Shown here piece after piece: positions 7,901 to 15,316 of a stretch of DNA of 18,093 nt. The translations under genes and the position numbers were made by a program. Under the pieces are notes generated by a model that was not told where the DNA came from, ran no database searches, and saw only the letters and a program-made list of their open reading frames with translations. This DNA is from Clostridia bacterium (GTDB taxonomy: Bacteria; Bacillota; Clostridia; Christensenellales; Borkfalkiaceae), in contig JAGCMG010000152.1 of assembly GCA_017646555.1 (NCBI GenBank), positions 1 through 18,093 of the forward strand, given 5' to 3'. Position 1 is the stretch's first letter, and every line of letters starts with the position of its first letter.

Positions 7901-9646
7901 TTAGTCGTTATTTAATGCAGGTTTATCGGTAAATTCTACTACCAAATCGCCGTTTAAGCCGTCGCCTTCAAATACGACTATTTCGTTCTTGCCTTTAACT
8001 AAAATGCTTGTTGGAACGTACAAACTTTTTTGTGGGCCGATTTCCCAATATCTACCGATATTAAAGCCGTTAATTAAAACAAAACCTTTTTTGAAGTTAT
8101 CAAGCCTAATAAAAGTATCGGCAATTTCGTCAATCGTAAATTCGCCCTTATAAAATCTCGACGGTTCGTTGCTGTTGGACTTTGCATAAACCACTTTATC
8201 AAGGTTGTCCATAGGTAAAGGGAAGACTTCCCAGTTAAAGTGGATTTTCGTACCAAGTAAACATCTGCCTGCAATACCTTTCTTTCTCATCATCTTTGCG
8301 CCAAAGTTGGCTCTACCCATATTTTCGCAAAGAACGGTCAATATATCGCCCTCTTTTGCCGTGATATTGATAGAAAGATTATCGTCGTTCACGTAAAGTA
8401 CGCCTATTAAGTTATCGTTGATATAAATTTGCGCTCTATCGCCCAAACTTTCAAACGAAAGTGGAATATCGTCGTAATCACGGTTTAAGCGCGTTCTATA
8501 CGCGATATAGCCGTAGCCGTGCCCGTAACTTTCCATACATTTTGGCACGTTACTAAATATCGGGCTCGATAAATTATTAAGGTTATCAAAAAGCCCTGCG
8601 CTTTCAGTTAAAGAAACTTTGCCGTAAGCAAGTTTTTTTCTATTTTCAGGTACGCTTTCTAACGGGTGGTCGATATATTTTTTAATAACTTCTCTAACGG
8701 CAAAATATTTTTCCGTCGTGTCGCCACATTCTGTTAAAATAGCGTCGTAATCGTAACTTGTTACGTCAGGCGCGAATTTTTCATAGTGGTTTGCGCCCGA
8801 AGTGAAACCAAAGTTTGTTCCGCCGATAAACATATACATATTAAGGCTACCACGCTTTAACATATCGTCAACGGTTTTAGCGTAATCGCTGGCAGAAGTC
8901 GTATGGTGTTCGCTATCGCCCCACGCGTCAAACCAACCGTTCCACATTTCCATACACATTTTAGGGGAATTAGGGTATAATTCGTCGTGCGCTTTAAAGT
9001 TTTCTTCAACACGGCTACCAAAGTTAAGCGTGGTAAAGCACCCCTCTATCGCGCCGTCTAAAAGGTTGTCTTTTTGCGTGCCGTCCGAAGTGAATAACGG
9101 CACGTCTATTCCTAATTCACGATAGGTCGTATAAAGACTGTTTAAATAAGTTTTATCGTCGCCGTAATAGCCGTATTCGTTTTCGCATTGTAACATTATA
9201 ATCGGCCCACCGTTAGTGAATAATAGGGGACGTATCTCATCAAAAAGATGCGAAAGGTAGTTTTTAAAGTATTTTATATAGGTTTCGTTAGCGCAACGAA
9301 TTTCCATATCGTCAAAGGTTTGTATCCACCAAGGAAGCCCACCAAATTCCCACTCTGCGCAAATATACGGACCAGGTCTAACTATTACTAAAAGGTCTTG
9401 CTTTTGCGCCTCTAAAATGAACGACGCTATGTCAAGATTATTAGTAAAATCGAATTCGTTAGGGTGTTTTTCGTGCATATTCCACGCGCAGTAAGTTTCA
9501 ACGCAGTTGCAACCCATAGCCTTTAATTTTTTGAATATATCAACCCAAGTATCGGGCATATTTCTAAAATAATGCACAGCGCCCGATATGATTTTAAATT
9601 CTTTCCCGTCACGGTAAAATTTATTGCCTATAACTTCAAATTTCAT
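7901..9646 (-). CDS. GH35 beta-galactosidase, intracellular
   Basis: The protein has 581 residues, close to the usual bacterial GH35 length, and hydrolyses terminal non-reducing beta-galactosides. The N-terminal TIM barrel carries the family hallmarks: SGAVHYFR (21-28), the RPGPYICAEWEFGGLPWW segment (about 90-107), GGPIIMLQCENEYG (146-159) with E157 as the expected acid/base, and MCMEMWNGWFDAWG (230-243) with E233 as the expected nucleophile. C-terminal beta-sandwich hallmarks include GFVLINGFNIGRYW and VPTSILVKGKNEIVVFE. There is no signal peptide, so the enzyme should act in the cytoplasm on imported oligosaccharides. The start codon follows an AAGG that overlaps the stop of the upstream antiporter (gap 9 bases), so the two are co-transcribed and probably translationally coupled. 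The family assignment is strong; the exact linkage preference (beta-1,3, 1,4 or 1,6) cannot be read from sequence. Confidence 0.95.
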   Translation of the reverse strand: MKFEVIGNKFYRDGKEFKIISGAVHYFRNMPDTWVDIFKKLKAMGCNCVETYCAWNMHEKHPNEFDFTNNLDIASFILEAQKQDLLVIVRPGPYICAEWEFGGLPWWIQTFDDMEIRCANETYIKYFKNYLSHLFDEIRPLLFTNGGPIIMLQCENEYGYYGDDKTYLNSLYTTYRELGIDVPLFTSDGTQKDNLLDGAIEGCFTTLNFGSRVEENFKAHDELYPNSPKMCMEMWNGWFDAWGDSEHHTTSASDYAKTVDDMLKRGSLNMYMFIGGTNFGFTSGANHYEKFAPDVTSYDYDAILTECGDTTEKYFAVREVIKKYIDHPLESVPENRKKLAYGKVSLTESAGLFDNLNNLSSPIFSNVPKCMESYGHGYGYIAYRTRLNRDYDDIPLSFESLGDRAQIYINDNLIGVLYVNDDNLSINITAKEGDILTVLCENMGRANFGAKMMRKKGIAGRCLLGTKIHFNWEVFPLPMDNLDKVVYAKSNSNEPSRFYKGEFTIDEIADTFIRLDNFKKGFVLINGFNIGRYWEIGPQKSLYVPTSILVKGKNEIVVFEGDGLNGDLVVEFTDKPALNND

Positions 9647-9655
9647 ATTATTACC

Positions 9656-10963
9656 TTATTTCTTTTTTGATGGAATAAACATTGCAACTATTGCACTTAT
9701 TGCAAGCAAATACGGGTAGAAAATAAACGGTATTATATTAAACGCTGTTAAGCCTGACGCCTCTATCGCAGCAAGCATTTGCGCACCGTAAGGAAGTATA
9801 CCTTGAATAACGCTACCAAAAATATCTAATATTGACGCCGTTTTAGTGTTGGTGATGCCGTATTCTTCGCTAATATTTTTAGCAATAGGGCCTGCCATAA
9901 CGATAGCAACGGTATTATTTGCCGTTGCGATATCCATTAACGAAACGAGCGTTGCAACGCCCAAACTACCACCGGCTTTGCCTTTGAAGATTTTTCTAAT
10001 GCCGTATAAAATAGCGTCAAACCCACCGTCTTTACGCATAAGTGCTGAAAGAATAGAAACTAACACGGTAACGATAATAACTTCAAACATATCGTTTGCG
10101 CCAGCACCCATTGAAGTAAATATTTCAAAAACGCCCGTGCCTAAACAAACTTTTACTATAAACGCCGAAAGTATACCACCGATTAGCACGATAAACACGT
10201 TAACGCCTAAAATACCACCGATTAAAACCAAAACGTAAGGAATAATAAGCCAAAGGTTAATTTTATCAGGGGTGTAATCGGCTACGTTTTTTTGCGTTAA
10301 AGCAATAATAAATAAAATAGCAATCGTAACGAGCGCAGCAGGTAAAGCGATAAAAAAGTTTTCCTTAAACTTATCGCGCATATTACAGTTTTGCGTGCTG
10401 GTTGCAGCAATAGTGGTATCGGAAATAAACGATAAGTTATCGCCGAACATTGCCCCACCTATAACCGTACCGATAAAAAGTGGTAAGGAAATACCCGTTG
10501 CCGAAGAAACGCTAACTGCAATAGGTGATAAAAACACAATCGTACCGCAAGAAGTGCCCATAGCCGTCGAAACGAAACACGCAACGATAAAAATTACTAC
10601 CACAGAAAATCTTGCAGGAATAAATTTAAGAAGTAAATTAGCGACAGCGCCTGCGCTATCACGACCTAAAATGCCAGCAAAAACACCTGCCGTTAAAAAG
10701 ATTAAAATCATAGTAGTTATGTTTTTGTCGGCAAGCCCCTCAGCCATAATAGAAAGTTTATCGTCAAACGAAACTTTTCTATTTTGTAAGCAGGCAACTA
10801 AAACTGCTATTAAAAACGCAACGACTACACTTAAAATGTTAAAACTTTCCGAAAAAACGTTGATGCCAAAATATACCACTAAAAACACGCAAATAGGAAT
10901 TAGTGCTAAAAAATTGCCCTTGTTTTCGGTTTTATTAACGTCTTTAGTAAATTGATTTTCCAT
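9656..10963 (-). CDS. NhaC-family (Na+/H+ antiporter family) membrane transporter
   Basis: This is a 435-residue polytopic inner-membrane protein with about 11-12 hydrophobic segments. The diagnostic NhaC-family segment G-A-M-F-G-D-N-L-S-F-I-S-D-T-T-I-A is at about 170-186, supported by MGTSCGT (135-141), a second inverted-half motif with ATANNTV (346-352) and IFGSVIQGILPYGAQM (381-396). Known members of PF03553 exchange Na+ for H+ or for organic solutes (for example MleN, malate/lactate), so the substrate is open. It is the first gene of an operon with a GH35 beta-galactosidase. Either it maintains the sodium gradient used by a sugar symporter elsewhere, or it handles a product of galactoside use (inference). 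The ATG has an AAAGGCGG-like ribosome site upstream. A perfect-consensus promoter with a palindrome lies in the 5' region, so expression is probably repressor-controlled. Confidence 0.88.
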   Translation of the reverse strand: MENQFTKDVNKTENKGNFLALIPICVFLVVYFGINVFSESFNILSVVVAFLIAVLVACLQNRKVSFDDKLSIMAEGLADKNITTMILIFLTAGVFAGILGRDSAGAVANLLLKFIPARFSVVVIFIVACFVSTAMGTSCGTIVFLSPIAVSVSSATGISLPLFIGTVIGGAMFGDNLSFISDTTIAATSTQNCNMRDKFKENFFIALPAALVTIAILFIIALTQKNVADYTPDKINLWLIIPYVLVLIGGILGVNVFIVLIGGILSAFIVKVCLGTGVFEIFTSMGAGANDMFEVIIVTVLVSILSALMRKDGGFDAILYGIRKIFKGKAGGSLGVATLVSLMDIATANNTVAIVMAGPIAKNISEEYGITNTKTASILDIFGSVIQGILPYGAQMLAAIEASGLTAFNIIPFIFYPYLLAISAIVAMFIPSKKK

Positions 10964-10975
10964 AAAAACCGCCTT

Positions 10976-10998
10976 TATAATACTTTGAAAGTATTATA
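10976..10998. promoter_or_regulatory. 23-bp perfect palindrome over the -10 box, candidate operator
   Basis: Arms of 11 bases (10976-10986 and 10988-10998) are exact reverse complements around one central G. The right arm contains the whole -10 hexamer and the left arm lies over the expected transcription start and early leader. This is the typical position for a dimeric repressor that blocks RNA polymerase. No regulator gene is in the window, so the binding protein is unknown. Confidence 0.65.
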
Positions 10999-11021
10999 TC
11001 AACCAAATCTACACTTGTCAA
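10993..11021 (-). promoter_or_regulatory. Perfect-consensus sigma-A promoter of the antiporter-GH35 operon
   Basis: On the minus strand, TTGACA (11016-11021) and TATAAT (10993-10998) are separated by exactly 17 bases, with TG one base before the -10. Both hexamers are perfect. Such a strong core promoter usually needs a repressor, and the palindrome at 10976-10998 covers the -10 box. Confidence 0.85.
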
Positions 11022-11049
11022 TAACCGCGCTTTCTTTTTTATCATATTA

Positions 11050-11078
11050 TTGCTTTTAGCGTTAATTTATGGTAAAAT
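11050..11078 (+). promoter_or_regulatory. Promoter of the alkaline phosphatase gene
   Basis: TTGCTT (11050-11055) and TAAAAT (11073-11078) are 17 bases apart, with TGG directly before the -10 (extended -10). The start would lie about 25 bases before the ATG at 11110. It is divergent from the antiporter promoter, with about 28 bases between the two -35 boxes. I see no convincing Pho-box direct repeats. Confidence 0.65.
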
Positions 11079-11109
11079 ATTAAAAAAGTTGCTTTTATTA
11101 GAGGTGCTT

Positions 11110-12198
11110 ATGAAAAAATTACTATCATTACTATTAACAATTTGCTTATGTTTATCGTTTTCGTTTGTTGCGTGTGACGAGTCTGATAACACCCCACCAC
11201 AAAACGAACCACCTAAAAACGTTATTTTAGTAATCGGTGACGGTATGGGCGATAACCATATTAGAAACGCCGTTACTTATTACGATTTAAGTAAACCTGC
11301 TTTTTATAACGATAAAAAATGTGTAATCGGCACTAATTCGTTAGACGGAACTACCGATAGCGCAGCAGGTGGCACGGCGCTTGCTACTGGCAATAAAGTT
11401 CATAACAGTAACCTTGCTATGCTTAACGGCGATAATTTAGAGCAAATAACGACCATCGCTAAAAGTTACGGTATGAAAACGGGCGTTATTACGACCGACG
11501 TATTGAGTGGTGCAACGCCGTCGGCTTTTTCGGCTCACTCAACCTCGCGTGATAACACTTCTACTATTATGCAAACGCAAGCAGTTAGTGGTGTTGATTT
11601 ACTTATTGGTAGAGCGTCAAGCGATTACACTAATAATAAATCGCTTTACACTTCTAACGGTTATACTTTCGCATCAAACAAGGAAGAACTTTTATCAAAT
11701 AAATCAGCCAATAAATTAGTCGGCGCTATTTCTAACATTGATTCCGAATACATAAGTGGTAACGAAACCGATTATCAATTAAAAGATATGGCAAAATTTG
11801 CCGTGGAATATCTTGAAAACGAAACGGGCTTTTTCCTTATGATAGAGGGCGCGTATATCGATAAGCACAGCCACAACAACGATATAGATAAAACTATGGC
11901 GGAAACGCGTTCGCTCATTGACACTATAAGTTATCTTTATAACTACGCCAACGACGGCAAAACGGCTATCTTTATAACTGCCGACCACGAAACAGGTGGT
12001 TTGCAACGCACAAGTAATAAAGACGACATTACTTCTTGGCTTTTTACTTCAGTTAACCACACCCCAGTAGACGTTCCACTTTTTATTAAAAACTATTCGT
12101 TTGATATAACAAAGTTTGGCTATCAAGCAACTGATAGACCTGAAAACACCGTGGTTTTTAGCGCTTGTAAAGATATTATTCAAACGAGATTTTCTTAA
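11110..12198 (+). CDS. phoA: Alkaline phosphatase, PhoA family, lipoprotein
   Basis: The protein has 362 residues from the ATG at 11110, chosen because GAGGTG lies 4-9 bases upstream and because this start gives a clean lipoprotein signal: KK, a Leu-rich core, then F-V-A-C with the lipid-bearing Cys22. An upstream TTG at 11050 overlaps the promoter and would bury the signal peptide. Metal and catalytic residues of the family are all present: D44 in VIGDGMGD, the DSA nucleophile motif at D83-S84-A85, E246 and D251 with H255 in the EGAYIDKHSHNN segment, D292-H293 in ADHETGG, and H317 near the end. It should bind two Zn and release phosphate from monoesters at the outer face of the membrane. It lies between divergent and convergent neighbours, so it is a single-gene unit. 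Length is on the short side for PhoA. The gene symbol reflects the family; orthology is not tested. Confidence 0.92.
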   Translation: MKKLLSLLLTICLCLSFSFVACDESDNTPPQNEPPKNVILVIGDGMGDNHIRNAVTYYDLSKPAFYNDKKCVIGTNSLDGTTDSAAGGTALATGNKVHNSNLAMLNGDNLEQITTIAKSYGMKTGVITTDVLSGATPSAFSAHSTSRDNTSTIMQTQAVSGVDLLIGRASSDYTNNKSLYTSNGYTFASNKEELLSNKSANKLVGAISNIDSEYISGNETDYQLKDMAKFAVEYLENETGFFLMIEGAYIDKHSHNNDIDKTMAETRSLIDTISYLYNYANDGKTAIFITADHETGGLQRTSNKDDITSWLFTSVNHTPVDVPLFIKNYSFDITKFGYQATDRPENTVVFSACKDIIQTRFS

Positions 12199-12218
12199 AA
12201 ATTAAATCATAAAAACAC

Positions 12219-12249
12219 AAAAAGCAAGGGTGCGTACCCTTGCTTTTTT
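12219..12249. terminator. Terminator between convergent phosphatase and YnbB-like genes
   Basis: A 13-bp perfect stem (12219-12231 with 12236-12248), four-base GCGT loop, ends in T6 on the plus strand. It lies 20 bases past the phosphatase stop. The 5' A-run means it can also stop minus-strand transcripts leaving the YnbB-like gene. Confidence 0.85.
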
Positions 12250-12292
12250 AATCATTTAGTATTTTTAGTGGTTATTATTGTTTAATTAGTTA

Positions 12293-13543
12293 CTATTTTT
12301 CAAGCATTTTATTAAGCGCTGTTAAAATACCTAACTTGCCGTATTCGTAAGTTAAACCACCTTGAAGATAACAAGTAAACGGTTCGCACATAGGCGCGTC
12401 GCACGAAAGTTCTATGGTAGAGCCTTGCGTAAACGAGCCTGCTGCCATAACTTCGTCGTGTGGATACCCCGGCATAGGAGCAGGAATAACAGACACGAAA
12501 CTATCGATTGGCGAGCCTTCTTGCATACCTTGGCAAAACTTAACTAAATTTTCGGGATTTTTAAGTTTAACCGTTTGAATAATGTCCGTTCTATATTCGC
12601 TAAAAGTAGGCGAAACACCGTCAAAACCTAACTTTTCAAGCATAAACGACGCAAAAACTGCAGTTTTAAGCGCGCTTTTAACAGCCGATGGCGCTAAATA
12701 AATACCCTTAAAAAACGATAAGTTTTGGTTAAAGTTAGCCCCTAAATCTTTACCGATACCTGGGGAAGTAAGTCTTTCAGCCACTTCGTTAACGAGCGCT
12801 TTTTTGCCTACTACATACCCACCGGACGACGCTACGCCACCACCTAAATTCTTCATTAACGAGCCAACTATTATGTCAGCGCCAACTTCGGTCGGTTCTT
12901 TATCTTCAACGAGTTCGCCGTAGCAGTTATCGACCATAATTATTACTTTTTCGTCGATAGATTTTATCATTGAACACAATTTTTCTATCTTTTCAATCGT
13001 CAAACTGTCACGGTCGGAATAACCCCTTGAACGCTGAACGGCAACCACCGTTATATCGCGTTTTTCAATTCTTTCCTTAATTTTATCGTAATCAAAGTCG
13101 CTATCAGCGGTTAAAGCAATTTCTTCGTAGTTAACGCCGTGCGCTTTTAACGACTGGTTGCTATCGCCTATAATACCGATAATTGCTTGCAAACTATCGT
13201 ACGGCGTACCCGAAACTGATAAAAGCGTGTCGCCGTGTTTAAGTAAAGCAGAAAGGGTAAGGGCAATAGCGTTAGTACCCGACATCATTTGCGCTCTAAC
13301 TAAAGCGTCTTCGCCACCTAAAACTTCGGCGTAAATTCTTTCAAGTTTATCTCTACCACCGTCGTAGTAGCCGTAGCCGTTAATATCGGTAAAATCCGAG
13401 TACGAAACACGGTTTTTTATAAACGAAGAAAGTATTTTTTGGCTATTTTTTTCGCAAAGCGCGTCAAGTTTAGCGTAAATCGGGGCTAAAACTTGTTCAG
13501 CCTCAGTTGAAAGGGTTATAAGTTTTTCGTTAAAATTAAACAT
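12293..13543 (-). CDS. PLP-dependent methionine gamma-lyase / aluminum resistance (YnbB-like) family protein
   Basis: The protein has 416 residues from the ATG at 13543, which has GGAG eight bases upstream; a TTG two codons earlier is too close to that site. It is a fold-type I PLP enzyme of the Met_gamma_lyase (formerly Alum_res) family, whose model member is Bacillus subtilis YnbB. Visible hallmarks (numbered from this ATG) are YGYYDGGRD-like residues at about 57-65, SGTNAIA (about 88-94), SVSGTPYDSL (about 109-118), IMVDNCYGELVE with D205 for the pyridine nitrogen, and GSLMKNLGGG with K231 as the likely Schiff-base lysine. The family's reaction in vivo is poorly known: it is named for aluminum resistance and for similarity to C-S lyases. 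It is a single-gene unit with its own promoter, divergent from scfA. Family membership is sure; substrate is not. Confidence 0.9.
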   Translation of the reverse strand: MFNFNEKLITLSTEAEQVLAPIYAKLDALCEKNSQKILSSFIKNRVSYSDFTDINGYGYYDGGRDKLERIYAEVLGGEDALVRAQMMSGTNAIALTLSALLKHGDTLLSVSGTPYDSLQAIIGIIGDSNQSLKAHGVNYEEIALTADSDFDYDKIKERIEKRDITVVAVQRSRGYSDRDSLTIEKIEKLCSMIKSIDEKVIIMVDNCYGELVEDKEPTEVGADIIVGSLMKNLGGGVASSGGYVVGKKALVNEVAERLTSPGIGKDLGANFNQNLSFFKGIYLAPSAVKSALKTAVFASFMLEKLGFDGVSPTFSEYRTDIIQTVKLKNPENLVKFCQGMQEGSPIDSFVSVIPAPMPGYPHDEVMAAGSFTQGSTIELSCDAPMCEPFTCYLQGGLTYEYGKLGILTALNKMLEK

Positions 13544-13561
13544 AATCAAATCTCCGTTAAT

Positions 13562-13590
13562 ATTTTAGCAAATACTTAACGAAATGTCCA
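13562..13590 (-). promoter_or_regulatory. Promoter of the YnbB-like gene
   Basis: On the minus strand, TGGACA (13585-13590) and TAAAAT (13562-13567) are 17 bases apart, with TGC directly before the -10 (extended -10). The start codon lies about 12 bases past the expected transcription start, leaving just enough room for the GGAG ribosome site. Confidence 0.65.
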
Positions 13591-13630
13591 CTTAATTTTA
13601 AAGTAGAATTTTAATATAAATTAAAAAGTA

Positions 13631-13659
13631 TTGACTTTTAATTAAAATTGTGGTACGAT
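13631..13659 (+). promoter_or_regulatory. Promoter of scfA
   Basis: TTGACT (13631-13636) and TACGAT (13654-13659) are 17 bases apart, with TGG directly before the -10. The predicted leader is about 45 bases and contains GGAGGG (13702-13707) four bases before the ATG. This is the strongest ribosome site in the window. Confidence 0.8.
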
Positions 13660-13711
13660 ATTTTTAAGAAAATAAAGCGTATGCTTAATTTAAGTTTTTT
13701 CGGAGGGTAAT

Positions 13712-13858
13712 ATGAAAAGAATTAAAACCATCGAAACCAAAAATATCGTAAAAACCGTTAAAAACGGCGGTTGCGGTGAATGCCAAACTTCTTGTCAATC
13801 TGCATGCAAAACTTCTTGCGGTGTTGCTAATCAGAAGTGCGAAAATCAAAATAAGTAA
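13712..13858 (+). CDS. scfA: SCIFF-family ranthipeptide precursor (six cysteines in forty-five)
   Basis: The protein has 48 residues. The leader (1-20) is Lys/Thr-rich and the core has exactly six cysteines at 21, 24, 28, 32, 36 and 43, in the SCIFF pattern CGECQTSCQSACKTSC. The next gene is the matching radical SAM maturase. In this family ScfB forms thioether bonds between Cys sulfur and a Thr side-chain carbon, giving a ranthipeptide; the peptide's job in the cell is still debated and includes proposed signalling. In this copy the residue after Cys36 is Gly, where from memory the characterised Acetivibrio (Clostridium) thermocellum peptide CteA has the acceptor Thr37. Thr26 and Thr34 remain as possible acceptors. 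The gene has its own promoter and terminator. It is too short for most gene finders' length cut-offs. Confidence 0.95.
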   Translation: MKRIKTIETKNIVKTVKNGGCGECQTSCQSACKTSCGVANQKCENQNK

Positions 13859-13876
13859 TTTGTTTTTTGGTTTTTA

Positions 13877-13917
13877 AAAAGCCGTCTACTTTTTTCATAG
13901 ACGGCTTTTCTTTTTTA
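13877..13917 (+). terminator. Terminator between scfA and scfB
   Basis: An eight-bp GC-rich stem (13881-13888 with 13898-13905), extended by four A-T pairs, with a nine-base loop, is followed by TTTTCTTTTTT. It lies between precursor and maturase with no second promoter that I can see, so partial read-through probably sets a high precursor-to-enzyme ratio. Confidence 0.85.
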
Positions 13918-13953
13918 TTATTCATTTATTAAAGGATTTAATAAGGATTTAAT

Positions 13954-15315
13954 ATGGTACATCAATATAAACTTAACGGGTACAATATAGTTTTAGATAC
14001 GGCAAGTGGCTCTGTTCATAGCGTGGATGAAGTTGCTTACGATATTATTGCAGACTACAACGCTAAACCACGCGACATTATCGTTAAAGAAATTTGCGCT
14101 AAATACGGCGTTAGCGAAAGTGAAGTTTTAGAGTGTTTAGACGATATTGCTTCGCTTAAAAACGACGGTAAACTTTTTTCCGTTGACGAGTACGAAAGTT
14201 TAGCGACCAACTATAAAAACAACAGCAAAGTGATTAAAGCGCTTTGTTTACATATTGCCCATACTTGCAATCTTAACTGCGAATACTGTTTTGCAAGCCA
14301 AGGCAAATATCACGGCGATAGGGCGTTAATGTCGTTTGAAGTCGGCAAGCGCGCTTTTGATTTTTTAATTGAAAATTCGGGTACGCGTCGTAATTTAGAA
14401 GTGGACTTTTTCGGTGGCGAACCACTTATGAATTTTGAAGTCGTAAAACAACTTGTAGAGTACGCAAGAAGTGTTGAAAAGAAGTTCAATAAGAATTTTA
14501 GGTTCACTTTGACCACTAACGGTATGCTGATAGACGACCAAGTTATTGATTTTGTCAATAAAGAAATGAGCAATGTTGTGTTAAGTTTGGACGGCAGAAA
14601 AGAAGTGCACGATAACTTCCGTGTGGATTATGCAGGCAATGGTAGTTACGATAAAATCGTGCCAAAATTTAAAAAGTTAGTTGAAAGCCGTGGTGGTAAA
14701 GATTATTATATGCGTGGAACTTTTACACACGCTAATACCGATTTTACTAACGATATTTTCCATATGGCAGACTTAGGTTTTAAGGAACTTTCTATGGAAC
14801 CCGTTGTTTGCCCACCAGGCGATAAGTACGCTTTAACGAACGAAGATTTACCGATTATTAAAGAGCAGTATGAAATTTTAGCCAAGGAAATGATTAAAAG
14901 AAAGAAAGCGGGCAACGGCTTTACTTTCTATCATTATATGTTAGACCTTAAAAATGGCCCGTGCATTTATAAGCGCATAACCGGTTGTGGTTCGGGTACG
15001 GAATATATGGCAGTTACCCCGTGGGGTGATTTGTATCCTTGTCATCAATTCGTTGGTGAAGAAAAGTATTTATTAGGCAACGTCTTTGACGGCGTAAAAA
15101 ACACTGCTATTCAAGACGAGTTTAGAAGTTGCAACGCATACGCAAGAAAAGAGTGCAAAGACTGCTGGGCAAAATTATATTGTTCTGGTGGTTGCGCTGC
15201 GAATTCTTATCACGCAACGGGCAAAGTTTCCGGCGTGTATGAATACGGTTGCGAATTATTCAAAAAGCGTATTGAGTGCGCCGTTATGATGCAAGTTGCC
15301 GAAGAAGACGAATAA
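13954..15315 (+). CDS. scfB: SCIFF maturase, radical SAM/SPASM thioether synthase
   Basis: The protein has 453 residues, the usual length of SCIFF maturases. Residues 1-90 are a RiPP recognition element (MVHQYKLNGYNIVLD strand pair, then a PqqD-like helix set) that should bind the scfA leader. The radical SAM [4Fe-4S] cluster is held by C105-x3-C109-x2-C112, followed by the GGEP motif (154-157) for SAM binding and TTNG (187-190). The C-terminal SPASM region has further cluster cysteines at 337, 345, 363, 393, 401, 404, 410, 414, 433 and possibly 442. The reaction is reductive cleavage of SAM to a 5'-deoxyadenosyl radical, hydrogen abstraction from the core, and Cys thioether formation; it is oxygen-sensitive and cytoplasmic. 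The ATG follows AAGGA by six bases. It is reached by read-through from scfA, and the decarboxylase-family gene follows after one base. Confidence 0.96.
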   Translation: MVHQYKLNGYNIVLDTASGSVHSVDEVAYDIIADYNAKPRDIIVKEICAKYGVSESEVLECLDDIASLKNDGKLFSVDEYESLATNYKNNSKVIKALCLHIAHTCNLNCEYCFASQGKYHGDRALMSFEVGKRAFDFLIENSGTRRNLEVDFFGGEPLMNFEVVKQLVEYARSVEKKFNKNFRFTLTTNGMLIDDQVIDFVNKEMSNVVLSLDGRKEVHDNFRVDYAGNGSYDKIVPKFKKLVESRGGKDYYMRGTFTHANTDFTNDIFHMADLGFKELSMEPVVCPPGDKYALTNEDLPIIKEQYEILAKEMIKRKKAGNGFTFYHYMLDLKNGPCIYKRITGCGSGTEYMAVTPWGDLYPCHQFVGEEKYLLGNVFDGVKNTAIQDEFRSCNAYARKECKDCWAKLYCSGGCAANSYHATGKVSGVYEYGCELFKKRIECAVMMQVAEEDE

Positions 15316-15316
15316 T

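Noticed and set aside
10395..10955. 186-codon open frame on the plus strand opposite the NhaC-family gene
   Set aside because: It is antisense to a clear transporter; its Thr/Ile/Ala-rich sequence is a shadow of hydrophobic codons, with no start context.
11050..11109. TTG start for the alkaline phosphatase
   Set aside because: It would place 20 residues before a clean lipoprotein signal and overlaps the -35 box of the gene's own promoter.
11022..11109. Pho box upstream of the alkaline phosphatase
   Set aside because: I could not find spaced direct repeats resembling a PhoP/PhoB site; only the core promoter is supported.
13550..13711. Riboswitch in the intergenic region before scfA
   Set aside because: The region is taken up by two divergent promoters and a short leader; no conserved aptamer-like structure is seen.
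15296..15316. TTG start for the decarboxylase overlapping scfB
   Set aside because: The ATG at 15317 gives the family's usual N-terminus; the extra seven residues are charged and unlike homologues.
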